Shown: piece after piece, positions 18,109 through 25,558 of the stretch
Numbering within the stretch: the first letter of the stretch is position 1
Layout: each line of letters begins with the position of its first letter
The notes under the pieces: generated by a model
Seen by the model: only the letters and a program-made list of their open reading frames with translations
Told to the model about the DNA's origin: nothing
Databases searched by the model: none
Origin: Erysipelotrichaceae bacterium
GTDB lineage: Bacteria > Bacillota_I > Bacilli_A > Erysipelotrichales > Erysipelotrichaceae
Length of the DNA stretch: 64,000 bases
Direction of reading: 5' to 3'
Assembly: GCA_012513225.1 (NCBI GenBank)
Contig: JAAZCQ010000024.1
Location: 33,918 to 97,917, forward strand
Position numbers and translations under genes: made by a program

Positions 18109-18184
18109 CTACATCATTCCTTCACTATCTTATTTTAACATTCTTTTCTTATAAGTCGTGATAAAATTGAATAAGGAGGTAATA

Positions 18185-18694
18185 ATGATGTTTAAAGAAA
18201 TAAAACCTGAACAACTTGATAGAAATATATTTGATTTAATTAAAAATAATTGGGGAGTACTTACTGTAGATTGTGACAATAAAATTAATGCTATGACAGT
18301 AAGTTGGGTACAAATGGGACAGCTTTGGAATAAAGATGTTATTACTGTTTATGTTAGACCTCAAAGATATACATACAACCACATAATAGAAAAAGAAGAT
18401 TTTTCTCTAGCATTTTTTGATGGATACAAAAAAGAACTTGGTTATCTAGGGAAAGAATCAGGTAGAGATTTTGATAAATTAAAAAAATGTGGTTTTACAA
18501 TATCAAAAGATGGAAGTACTCCATATATAAATGAAGCAAATATTATATTTATTATAAAAAAATTGTATTCAAACACTATTAAAAAAGACAATTTTATTGA
18601 TAAATCAATTATTGACTATACATACCAAGAAGAAGATTTCCATATGGGATTTGTTGGAGAAATAGTAAAAATTTTAATAAAAAGCGATGACTAA
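18185..18694 (+). CDS. Flavin reductase-like FMN-binding split-barrel protein
   Basis: About 169 residues. NAMTVSWVQMGQLWNKDVITVYVRPQRYT shows here as NAMTVSWVQMGQ and ITVYVRPQRYT, which fit the FMN-binding split barrel of flavin reductase-like proteins. The GYLGKESGRDFDK region is also family-like. AAGGAGGT lies before two adjacent ATGs (18185 and 18188); the second has the better spacing. It is a single gene, convergent with the XRE regulator and overlapping it by 4 bases. It probably binds FMN; substrate unknown. Confidence 0.75.
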   Translation: MMFKEIKPEQLDRNIFDLIKNNWGVLTVDCDNKINAMTVSWVQMGQLWNKDVITVYVRPQRYTYNHIIEKEDFSLAFFDGYKKELGYLGKESGRDFDKLKKCGFTISKDGSTPYINEANIIFIIKKLYSNTIKKDNFIDKSIIDYTYQEEDFHMGFVGEIVKILIKSDD

Positions 18695-18706
18695 TCATCA
18701 CTTTTT
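18679..18706. terminator. Bidirectional terminator overlapping two convergent stop codons
   Basis: A near-perfect inverted repeat, AAAAAGCGATGA against TCATCACTTTTTT with one C-A mismatch, contains the stop codons of both convergent genes. It has A/T tails on each side. Confidence 0.7.
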
Positions 18707-19077
18707 TCATGTATGTAAACTAATGCAGAATCTCTATCTATAGAATCATAATCACTATTTACTATATACCTAAGCATTTCCTCTATAAATTCTTTCTGTA
18801 AACTACTGCATCTATTCAATAGTAAATCAATTTCTTTATCTACTATTGAATCATTCTCACTTTTCTTATAAGTGCTTCTTTTATATCCAAGCAAACTATT
18901 ATAGTCTACATCATATAAATCAGAAAATTTAAAAATTAAGTTTAAATCTGGCTCAGCTTGATCATTTTCGTATCTAGAAATAACTTTTGCACTAACTCCA
19001 CATATTTTACCAACTTGAGATTGTGTTAAACTCTTTTTTATTCTAAGTCTTCTAATATTTTCTCCAAATGAAATCAA
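18691..19077 (-). CDS. XRE-family transcriptional regulator
   Basis: The 128-residue protein has an N-terminal Cro/C1-type helix-turn-helix (about 6-60): LTQSQVGKICGVSAKVISRYENDQA and DLNLIFKFSDLYDVDYNSLLG, quoted here only by their cores SQVGKICGVSAKVISRYE and FSDLYDVDYNSLLG. The C-terminal 60 residues are charged and probably mediate dimerisation. It is divergent from htpG across 183 bases. Targets unknown. Confidence 0.85.
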   Translation of the reverse strand: MISFGENIRRLRIKKSLTQSQVGKICGVSAKVISRYENDQAEPDLNLIFKFSDLYDVDYNSLLGYKRSTYKKSENDSIVDKEIDLLLNRCSSLQKEFIEEMLRYIVNSDYDSIDRDSALVYIHEKSDD

Positions 19078-19190
19078 TAAAAATCTCTCCTATATAAAAT
19101 ATAGACTTATTTTTAATTTAAATATTTCAATTCTCGATAATGTAGATTTTAATTGTAATATTCTCATTTATAGAGATTTATTTATCAAAC

Positions 19191-19219
19191 TTGAATATTT
19201 TTTAACTTAGTGATATATT
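19191..19219 (+). promoter_or_regulatory. Predicted promoter of htpG
   Basis: TTGAAT (19191-19196), 17 bases, TATATT (19214-19219). The predicted start near 19226 lies inside the CIRCE element. Confidence 0.7.
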
Positions 19220-19224
19220 ATATT

Positions 19225-19251
19225 TTAGCAGTCACTTGTTAAGAGTGCTAA
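19225..19251 (+). promoter_or_regulatory. CIRCE element (HrcA operator) of htpG
   Basis: TTAGCAGTC, 9 bases, GAGTGCTAA. This differs from the consensus (TTAGCACTC-N9-GAGTGCTAA) at one base of the left arm. The right arm runs into the AAGGAGG Shine-Dalgarno of htpG. HrcA would repress by covering the start point. Confidence 0.92.
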
Positions 19252-19260
19252 GGAGGAACT

Positions 19261-21156
19261 ATGGCTAAAAAACAATTTAAAACAGAATCAAAAAGATTAT
19301 TAGACTTGATGATTAATTCAATCTATACAAATAGAGAAATCTTTTTAAGAGAATTGGTTTCTAATGCATCTGATGCACTAGATAAAAGATACTATTTATC
19401 CTTAACTAGCGAAGATAAAAAAGTAAAAAAGAAAGATCTAAAAATAACAATTGAAACAAACAAAGATTTAAGAACTCTTACTATAAAAGATTCAGGTATA
19501 GGAATGAGTAAGGATGAATTAGAAAAAAATCTTGGAACTATCGCAAGAAGTGGATCACTTGAATTTAAAAAGGAATTAGATAAAGCTAGTAAAAACATTG
19601 ATATCATAGGTCAATTTGGAGTTGGATTTTACTCTGCATTTATGGTTTCTAAAAGAGTTGAGGTTATCTCAAAAAGTATAAATGAAAGCCAAGGTAATAT
19701 TTGGGCAAGTAGTGGAGAAGATGGATACACTATTTCTGATTTTGATGTTGAAGATTATGGAACAACAATTACACTTTATTTAAAAGATGATACTACTGAT
19801 GAAAATTATTCTGAATACTTAGACTCTTACAAAATAGAATCGTTAATAAAAAAATACTCTGATTATGTCAGATATCCTATTCAAATGATGGTTACTACAT
19901 CTAAATTAAAAGAAGGCAGTGAAGATGAGTATGAAGATGTAGAAGAATTAAAAACATTAAATTCTATGATTCCGTTATGGAAGAAAAATAAAAAGAAAAT
20001 AACTCAAGAAGAATATAATGAATTTTATAAGAGCACATTTAATGACTGGGAAAACCCACTAAAAGAAATACACTATAGTGTTGAAGGTAATCTATCATAT
20101 ACTGCTTTATTATATATTCCATCTAATGCACCATATAATTTCTATAATTCAGATTTTGAAGCAGGTTTAAGGCTTTATAGTAGTGGAGTATTTATCATGG
20201 ATAAAGCTAATGACTTAATACCTGATTATTTCAAATTTATTAAAGGAATTATAGATAGTGATGACTTAAGTCTAAATATATCTAGAGAAATTCTTCAACA
20301 AGATAGACAAGTAAAATTACTAGCAACTTCTATTGAGAAAAAAATTAAATCCTATTTAGAAGACATAATTAAAAATGATAGAGAATCATATGAAACATTA
20401 TTTGATAACTTTGGTTTAAATTTAAAATATGGTATTTATCAAGATTTTGGAGCTCATGTTGATATCTTAAAAGATTTATTACTATTTAAATCAAGTAAAG
20501 AAGATAAATATGTTACATTAAAAGAATATTTAGAAAGAAAACCAGAAGATCAAAAATATATATACTATGTTACTGGTAATACAATTGAAGATATTAAAAA
20601 ATCCCCACAAATGGAAAAATTATTAGATAAAGAAATTGAAGTTTTATATTTTATAGATGATGTAGATGAATTTGCAATAAATATAATGCGTACATATGAT
20701 GATATAGAATTTAAGTCAGTAAATAAAGGTGATTTTGATTTAGAAAGTGAAGAAGAAAAGAAAGAAAAAGAAGAAAAAACTAAAGAAAATCAATCATTAT
20801 TAAATTCTATGAAAGAAGCACTTTCAGATAAAGTTCAAGATGTTAGAGTATCTTCAAGACTTGTAGTAAACCCAGTTTGCTTAGTATCTGATGAAGGGCT
20901 ATCTATTGAAATGGAAAAAGTATTATCTCAATCAGTAAATAGTGCTGGTATGAAAGCAAATAAAATTTTAGAAATTAATCCAAACCATAAAATATTTGAA
21001 ACATTACAAAATATACAAAATTCCAATCCAGAATTAATTAAAGAATACGCAGATGTATTATATGATCAAGCTTTATTAATTGAAGGATTACAAATTGAAA
21101 ATCCAGTAGATTATGGAAATAAAGTTATTGATTTAATGATAAAAGCTAATCAATAA
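19261..21156 (+). CDS. htpG: Molecular chaperone HtpG (bacterial Hsp90)
   Basis: The 631-residue protein has the GHKL ATPase N-domain: ELVSNASDALDK with the catalytic Glu31 and Asn35, DSGIGMSKDEL, and GQFGVGFYSAFMV. The middle domain contains SREILQQDRQVK, and a C-terminal dimerisation domain follows. An acidic/Lys-rich linker near residues 495-515 is notable. It refolds client proteins with DnaK. The strong AAGGAGG and the overlapping CIRCE element mean it should be induced by heat or misfolding through HrcA. It is monocistronic, with its own terminator. Confidence 0.96.
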   Translation: MAKKQFKTESKRLLDLMINSIYTNREIFLRELVSNASDALDKRYYLSLTSEDKKVKKKDLKITIETNKDLRTLTIKDSGIGMSKDELEKNLGTIARSGSLEFKKELDKASKNIDIIGQFGVGFYSAFMVSKRVEVISKSINESQGNIWASSGEDGYTISDFDVEDYGTTITLYLKDDTTDENYSEYLDSYKIESLIKKYSDYVRYPIQMMVTTSKLKEGSEDEYEDVEELKTLNSMIPLWKKNKKKITQEEYNEFYKSTFNDWENPLKEIHYSVEGNLSYTALLYIPSNAPYNFYNSDFEAGLRLYSSGVFIMDKANDLIPDYFKFIKGIIDSDDLSLNISREILQQDRQVKLLATSIEKKIKSYLEDIIKNDRESYETLFDNFGLNLKYGIYQDFGAHVDILKDLLLFKSSKEDKYVTLKEYLERKPEDQKYIYYVTGNTIEDIKKSPQMEKLLDKEIEVLYFIDDVDEFAINIMRTYDDIEFKSVNKGDFDLESEEEKKEKEEKTKENQSLLNSMKEALSDKVQDVRVSSRLVVNPVCLVSDEGLSIEMEKVLSQSVNSAGMKANKILEINPNHKIFETLQNIQNSNPELIKEYADVLYDQALLIEGLQIENPVDYGNKVIDLMIKANQ

Positions 21157-21175
21157 TTAAATAACATATACCAAG

Positions 21176-21211
21176 AAAAAGTAGCAACTTCAAAAGAAGA
21201 TACTACTTTTT
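21176..21211. terminator. Terminator between htpG and the convergent CDF gene
   Basis: Stem AAAAAGTAG / CTACTTTTT with an inner CTTC / GAAG stem. It carries T runs on the plus strand and A runs on the left, so it can serve both directions. Confidence 0.75.
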
Positions 21212-21214
21212 TTA

Positions 21215-22381
21215 TTATATATATTCATGTTCAATTGTTGGAACTATATAGATTTTATTAGGTTCATCCTTAAATCCTTCACTTATTATATCTTTAATTT
21301 CTTCATCCTTATATTCAAAATTGTAAGGTACCACTAAATCAAATATTAATTTTATATGTGTCTCCCCTAATACCATCCTAAAATCATGAATATGGTTATT
21401 TGGATGTATAGATTTAACTATATTTAGCATCTTATTATAATAGTATTTTGTTTTTTCATCATCAAAATTTATAGGATCCATATGTAAAGTCATCATAATT
21501 CCAGTTTCTTCTAAAAGTTTTTTCTCTATTAAATCAACAATGTCATGTACTGTAACAAAATCTGAATTACTATCAACTTCAACATGAACAGATCCAAAAT
21601 GAGTCCCAGGTCCATAATTATGAACCATTAAATCATGGTAACCAATAATTATTTCATTTTCCATAATTATTTCTTTTATCTTATCTACTATTTCCTTATC
21701 TAAAGTCATCCCTAATAATTCATCAATTGTATCTTTTATAATTTCATATCCACTTTTTAATACAAATAATGACACTATAATACCCATAATTCCATCAAGT
21801 GGTAATGATGTAAAAGAAGAAAAAACCAAGGATATTAAAGTAGCACTTGTTGCAATTACATCATTTAAACTATCTTTAGATATTGCAAGCATTGCACTAT
21901 TATTTAATTTTTTTCCTAAAGTATTATTAAATATACTCATCCATATTTTAACAAGTATAGATATTAATACTACCACTACACTTATTAAACTAAATGTAAT
22001 ACCGCTTGGATTAATTAATTCTAATACAGAATTTTTAATTAACTCAAATCCAACAAATAATATAATCAAAGATAAAATAAAGCTTAAAATATACTCCATT
22101 CTTCCATGACCAAATGGGTGTTCCTCATCTGCAGGTTTTGAGGCCATCTTAAATCCAAAAAAAGTAATTAATGATGTTGCACAATCCGACAAATTGTTAA
22201 AGCCATCAGAAGTAATAGATATAGAATTAGATAAAGTACCAATTAATATTTTAAATAAGAATAAAATGATATTTAAAACAATACCCACTAAACTACTTAA
22301 AGTTCCATAGCTTTCTCTTACTTTTAAATTATTTATATCTTCATTATTTTTGATAAAAGTGTCTATTAGAAATTGAGTCAT
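21215..22381 (-). CDS. Cation diffusion facilitator, probable Mn2+ exporter
   Basis: The 388-residue protein has about six membrane helices in residues 25-215 and a C-terminal cytoplasmic domain with several His/Asp residues (DLMVHNYGPGTHFGSVHVEV, 20 residues). The TM2 site reads DGFNNLSD and TM5 reads KDSLNDV. Zinc CDFs usually have HxxxD in TM5; this Asp/Asn form is the one I associate with Mn exporters of the MntE group. AGAGGT precedes the ATG, which lies inside the end of the upstream membrane-protein frame (38-base overlap). Confidence 0.85.
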   Translation of the reverse strand: MTQFLIDTFIKNNEDINNLKVRESYGTLSSLVGIVLNIILFLFKILIGTLSNSISITSDGFNNLSDCATSLITFFGFKMASKPADEEHPFGHGRMEYILSFILSLIILFVGFELIKNSVLELINPSGITFSLISVVVVLISILVKIWMSIFNNTLGKKLNNSAMLAISKDSLNDVIATSATLISLVFSSFTSLPLDGIMGIIVSLFVLKSGYEIIKDTIDELLGMTLDKEIVDKIKEIIMENEIIIGYHDLMVHNYGPGTHFGSVHVEVDSNSDFVTVHDIVDLIEKKLLEETGIMMTLHMDPINFDDEKTKYYYNKMLNIVKSIHPNNHIHDFRMVLGETHIKLIFDLVVPYNFEYKDEEIKDIISEGFKDEPNKIYIVPTIEHEYI

Positions 22382-22640
22382 ACTTTACCTCTTTAATTAA
22401 ACCAAAATAAGATTGGTAATTAAAATCTATTATCACAAAATAAATCAAAAAAGGCAAAAATAATGATGAAAATATAGCACATATCACTAATCTATCACTA
22501 CTAATAAAACTACTAGGAATACTAATAGTTAATAATAACACTACTAAATATAATGAAAACATTTTTATACTTATTTCTTTTAATAAATCATTGTTTTTTA
22601 TAGTATATATTATTTGGTGAGACACTATTATATTTATCAC
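22344..22640 (-). CDS. Distal part of a membrane protein gene, apparently cut off by a frameshift
   Basis: 98 codons from a GTG, with no Shine-Dalgarno. It has hydrophobic helices near 28-45 and 50-72 and a soluble tail. The frame is open further upstream to 22703, and continues the 22687-22902 gene if one copy of the 10-bp repeat at 22691-22710 is removed. The joined protein would be 182 residues with about five helices. I read it as the second half of one gene whose expression as drawn is doubtful. It overlaps the CDF start by 38 bases. Confidence 0.5.
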   Translation of the reverse strand: MINIIVSHQIIYTIKNNDLLKEISIKMFSLYLVVLLLTISIPSSFISSDRLVICAIFSSLFLPFLIYFVIIDFNYQSYFGLIKEVKYDSISNRHFYQK

Positions 22641-22686
22641 ACTAACAATAGTGATACCATTATAAAAAGATTCAATGTTTAAAATC

Positions 22687-22902
22687 TTAAATATTAATAA
22701 ATATTAATAAACTAAAAACAATTAGAATTCCTTTCATGATATTCATTCTAACAATATATAATAATTCTATATTTATTGTTAAACTAAATATTAATGCTGT
22801 TGTAGATAGAAACAAAGCTGGATTTACAAAATCATCAAATATATATGCATAAGAACCAATCATTAATCCAAAAAGGAATTGTATTATTTGTTTACTTGTC
22901 AT
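22687..22902 (-). CDS. Proximal part of a membrane protein gene, prematurely stopped
   Basis: 71 residues with helices at about 5-22, 30-50 and 57-71. GGGAGG precedes the ATG at good spacing, so translation does start here. The stop falls immediately after the 10-bp tandem repeat, inside what should be a membrane helix (LLIFINI). Removing one repeat unit gives LLIFKILNIESFYNG and an open frame to 22344. It is divergent from the WYL regulator and upstream of the CDF exporter, so it may share that regulator and a metal-related role (inference). Confidence 0.6.
   Translation of the reverse strand: MTSKQIIQFLFGLMIGSYAYIFDDFVNPALFLSTTALIFSLTINIELLYIVRMNIMKGILIVFSLLIFINI
22688..22711 (-). repeat. 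10-bp tandem duplication inside a membrane protein gene
   Basis: ATATTAATAA occurs twice without a gap (22691-22700 and 22701-22710), with partial extra matches on both sides. Ten bases is not a multiple of three, so gain or loss of one unit switches the frame of the 22344-22902 gene. Confidence 0.9.
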
Positions 22903-22952
22903 TTCAATATCCTCCCTAAGTAAATAAAATATACATTACTTTTAGTTTTTGA

Positions 22953-22981
22953 TTGTCCCTTATTTGGGTAAATGATAATAT
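22953..22981 (+). promoter_or_regulatory. Extended -10 promoter of a probably leaderless WYL regulator
   Basis: TTGTCC (22953-22958), 17 bases, TAATAT (22976-22981) preceded by TG at 22973-22974. The ATG at 22988 follows the -10 by exactly 6 bases. CCCTTATTTGGG in the spacer is a small inverted repeat that could be an operator. Confidence 0.5.
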
Positions 22982-22987
22982 TTATAT

Positions 22988-23944
22988 ATGAATAAATCGA
23001 GATTATTAACATTAATTAACATCTTTACATTATATACAGATGAATATAATCATATTTCTATGCAAGAAATAATATCTTACTTAGAAAATGAAGATATTTA
23101 TGTTTCTAGAAAAGCAATTTATAACGATATTAAAATATTAAGAGAAAATGGATATGAAATACAAATTATAAAAGGCAAACAAATGAAATACTATTTATTA
23201 AATCACCCTTTAGAATTAGTTGATGCTAAGTTACTTTATGATTCTATTAATTCTATAGAATTTATTTCATCTAACAAAAGAAAAGAAATAATAGATAAAT
23301 TATTTGAAAATATAAGTATATATCAAAAAGAATCTATATTAAAAACCTCTAAGACAAATTCTAAATCCTATTATAATAATGAATTTTTATATATTTTAAA
23401 TGATATACAAAATGCAATAAGTTCTAATAAATCAGTTACATTCAAATACTTTGATATCACTTTAAATAAAAAGAAGGTATATAGAAAGCAACAAAAAAAA
23501 TATACATTAGTCCCTTATGCCTTAGTTTTAATAAATCAAAGATATTATTGTATTTTTTATTCAGATAAATATGATTCTTTTTCAAATTATAGAATAGATA
23601 AAATTGATAACCTAATAATTAATGAACAAACATATGAAAAAAAACCTTTTAATCTAGATGAATATTTATCAAAATCCTTTAATATGTTTGCTGGAAAAAA
23701 AGAAAACATAACAATTGAATTTCATAATGAATTGTTAAATATTGTATTAGATGAATTTGGTTTAGATATCCTAATTACTAACCAAAACGAAAATACATTT
23801 ACTATAAATATTACAACTACTATCTCAAATAATTTTCTTTCTTGGTTAGCACAATTTGGTGAAAAAGCAAAAATAATTAATCCTTCTGAAATAATTGAGC
23901 GTTATAAAAAACATTTAAATCAAATTCTCCAACTATATGATTAA
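22988..23944 (+). CDS. WYL-domain transcriptional regulator
   Basis: The 318-residue protein has an N-terminal winged helix (about 1-60, VSRKAIYNDIKILRENGYEI). Its WYL domain (about 135-225) includes KKYTLVPYALVLINQRYY and FSNYRIDKI, followed by a WCX-like tail. WYL proteins sense nucleotides or nucleic acid and regulate neighbouring genes. It is divergent from the membrane protein/CDF unit. No Shine-Dalgarno precedes the ATG, and the promoter is placed for a leaderless transcript. Confidence 0.85.
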   Translation: MNKSRLLTLINIFTLYTDEYNHISMQEIISYLENEDIYVSRKAIYNDIKILRENGYEIQIIKGKQMKYYLLNHPLELVDAKLLYDSINSIEFISSNKRKEIIDKLFENISIYQKESILKTSKTNSKSYYNNEFLYILNDIQNAISSNKSVTFKYFDITLNKKKVYRKQQKKYTLVPYALVLINQRYYCIFYSDKYDSFSNYRIDKIDNLIINEQTYEKKPFNLDEYLSKSFNMFAGKKENITIEFHNELLNIVLDEFGLDILITNQNENTFTINITTTISNNFLSWLAQFGEKAKIINPSEIIERYKKHLNQILQLYD

Positions 23945-24846
23945 TACTCTTCTTCCATTTTGCATATTGTTTTATATAGATAATCATTAATTGGTGTATC
24001 TATTTCATATTGATTTCCTAAATCAACAACAGTCTTTGAAAAAAGATCTTTTTCTGTTTTTCTTTTTAATAACCCATCTTGTCTCATAGAAGGCATGCCA
24101 TCAGGATTTAAAGTAGAAAGTATATCCAAATACATATTCAAATCACTATCACCTATATCAATCCCTTTTGCATTAGCTACTAAAATAGCTTCTTTCATAG
24201 CCTTTATCATCATATCTCTATAATGACCTTCTTCAATAACAGTTTTATACGTACCTTCACTAATCATTACAACTTGATTTACACCTACATTAAGCATAAA
24301 TTTCCCCCACATTCTTTTTAATATATCTTTTTCAAGAATATAGGGCATATTAACTCTTTTAAAAAAGTTAATAAGATTTTCTAATTTATCCTTCATTTTA
24401 TTATCAACTATTCCTATATTTAATGTACCTATATTTTTATATGTAAGCTCATTTTCAAGTTTAACTGCATCCATTCCTTGTGCAACACAGTGAATTACCT
24501 TGTCATCGTATACTTTAATTATTAAATCTTCACTTATTACACCATTTAATACAGAAATTATTATTGTATCTTCATAGACAAAATTTTTTATATTTTTTAT
24601 TGCCTCTTCTAGTGCGGTATACTTAACCGCAACTATAATTAAATCTAAAGGCTTTATTTCTTTTTTATTTAAAACAGAAAAATCACATTTTTTACCATTA
24701 GAAAAAACACCTTCATTATTATATTTTTTAATTCTATTTTCATCTAAAATAAAAAATACATTTTCTTTTCCAAGTGAATTTGTAAGTATATCCCCATATA
24801 ATATCCCTAAAGCACCCATGCCAATTATTCCAACATTATTTATCAT
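23941..24846 (-). CDS. 2-dehydropantoate 2-reductase family protein (ApbA/PanE)
   Basis: The 301-residue protein has an N-terminal Rossmann motif VGIIGMGALGILYG, then VAVKYTALEEA and a late DMMIKAMKEAILVANAKGI typical of the C-terminal helical domain. PanE reduces ketopantoate to pantoate with NADPH. No other pantothenate gene is nearby, so other ketoacid substrates cannot be excluded. The start overlaps the flavodoxin-like stop by 11 bases, showing an operon. It converges with the WYL gene, overlapping it by 4 bases. Confidence 0.85.
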   Translation of the reverse strand: MINNVGIIGMGALGILYGDILTNSLGKENVFFILDENRIKKYNNEGVFSNGKKCDFSVLNKKEIKPLDLIIVAVKYTALEEAIKNIKNFVYEDTIIISVLNGVISEDLIIKVYDDKVIHCVAQGMDAVKLENELTYKNIGTLNIGIVDNKMKDKLENLINFFKRVNMPYILEKDILKRMWGKFMLNVGVNQVVMISEGTYKTVIEEGHYRDMMIKAMKEAILVANAKGIDIGDSDLNMYLDILSTLNPDGMPSMRQDGLLKRKTEKDLFSKTVVDLGNQYEIDTPINDYLYKTICKMEEEY

Positions 24847-25408
24847 TCAGTATTTCATCCTCAATTCTTTTTTCCACTTTTTTAACATATTCAACTAAAT
24901 CTTTAATGTTTTTTTCATCTACAAAATTAGTTTTAGTATTATATATTTCTAAAAATTCTTTTTCAAAACTATGAAGTTTATTTTCAGGCTTTTTTGTTAG
25001 ATTTTTATACATTAAATTAATCAATGTTTTATCTACTATACTAAGTTTTTTATAATTAATATCTCCTCTAAAATTATAAATTTTAATATTATCAAAAATT
25101 TTATTTTTAGATAATTTTTTATTTAAAGCTATAAAGTTTTCTTTGTCGTTAGGATCTTTAGTGCCAACACTAAAAACTATAATTTCTTTCTCTTTTATCG
25201 CATCATAATTATCAATTATTAAATTTAACCCATTTATTTTATCCATATATATTCCACCGCCATATATTATAATTTGATATCTAGTCATAATATAATAGCT
25301 AGTTTTTTTCTTAGGTAAGATATCTGCATTTAATGCAGTTGCAATCATTTTTGCATATTTTTCGCTATTTCCATATTTTGAATCATAGACTACAAGAATA
25401 TTAACCAC
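24836..25408 (-). CDS. Flavodoxin-domain protein (HemG/MioC-like)
   Basis: The 190-residue protein begins ILVVYDSKYGNSEKYAKMIA, the FMN phosphate-binding loop of flavodoxins. FSVGTKDPND and FRGDINYKKLSIVDK resemble the menaquinone-dependent protoporphyrinogen oxidase group. The start is set at GTG 25408 because GGGAGG lies 8 bases before it; upstream ATG codons lack a site. Redox function is inferred; no heme genes are adjacent. It is co-transcribed with the PanE-like gene. Confidence 0.75.
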   Translation of the reverse strand: MVNILVVYDSKYGNSEKYAKMIATALNADILPKKKTSYYIMTRYQIIIYGGGIYMDKINGLNLIIDNYDAIKEKEIIVFSVGTKDPNDKENFIALNKKLSKNKIFDNIKIYNFRGDINYKKLSIVDKTLINLMYKNLTKKPENKLHSFEKEFLEIYNTKTNFVDEKNIKDLVEYVKKVEKRIEDEILNDK

Positions 25409-25490
25409 TTTAATTTCCTCCCATCTCATTCTAATATTAATATTGCTATATAACAAATAAAGAATCCATGTTTTATAAACACTTAAAAAT

Positions 25491-25510
25491 ACCGTTGTAA
25501 ATACAACCGT
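25491..25510 (+). promoter_or_regulatory. CRP/FNR-type palindrome upstream of hcp
   Basis: GTTGTA-AA-TACAAC is a perfect 6-bp-arm palindrome (25494-25507), and the match extends to 8 of 9 positions per arm over 25491-25510. Its centre (25500.5) is 41.5 bases upstream of the start predicted from the -10 box, the classic class II activator position. Confidence 0.7.
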
Positions 25511-25529
25511 TTTTATTTAAATTTATTAT

Positions 25530-25535
25530 TATAAT
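25530..25535 (+). promoter_or_regulatory. -10 box of the hcp promoter
   Basis: Perfect TATAAT with no recognisable -35 hexamer at the expected place, as expected for an activator-dependent promoter. The predicted start is near 25542. Confidence 0.65.
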
Positions 25536-25558
25536 ACTATTGAAAGGTAGGTATTAAA

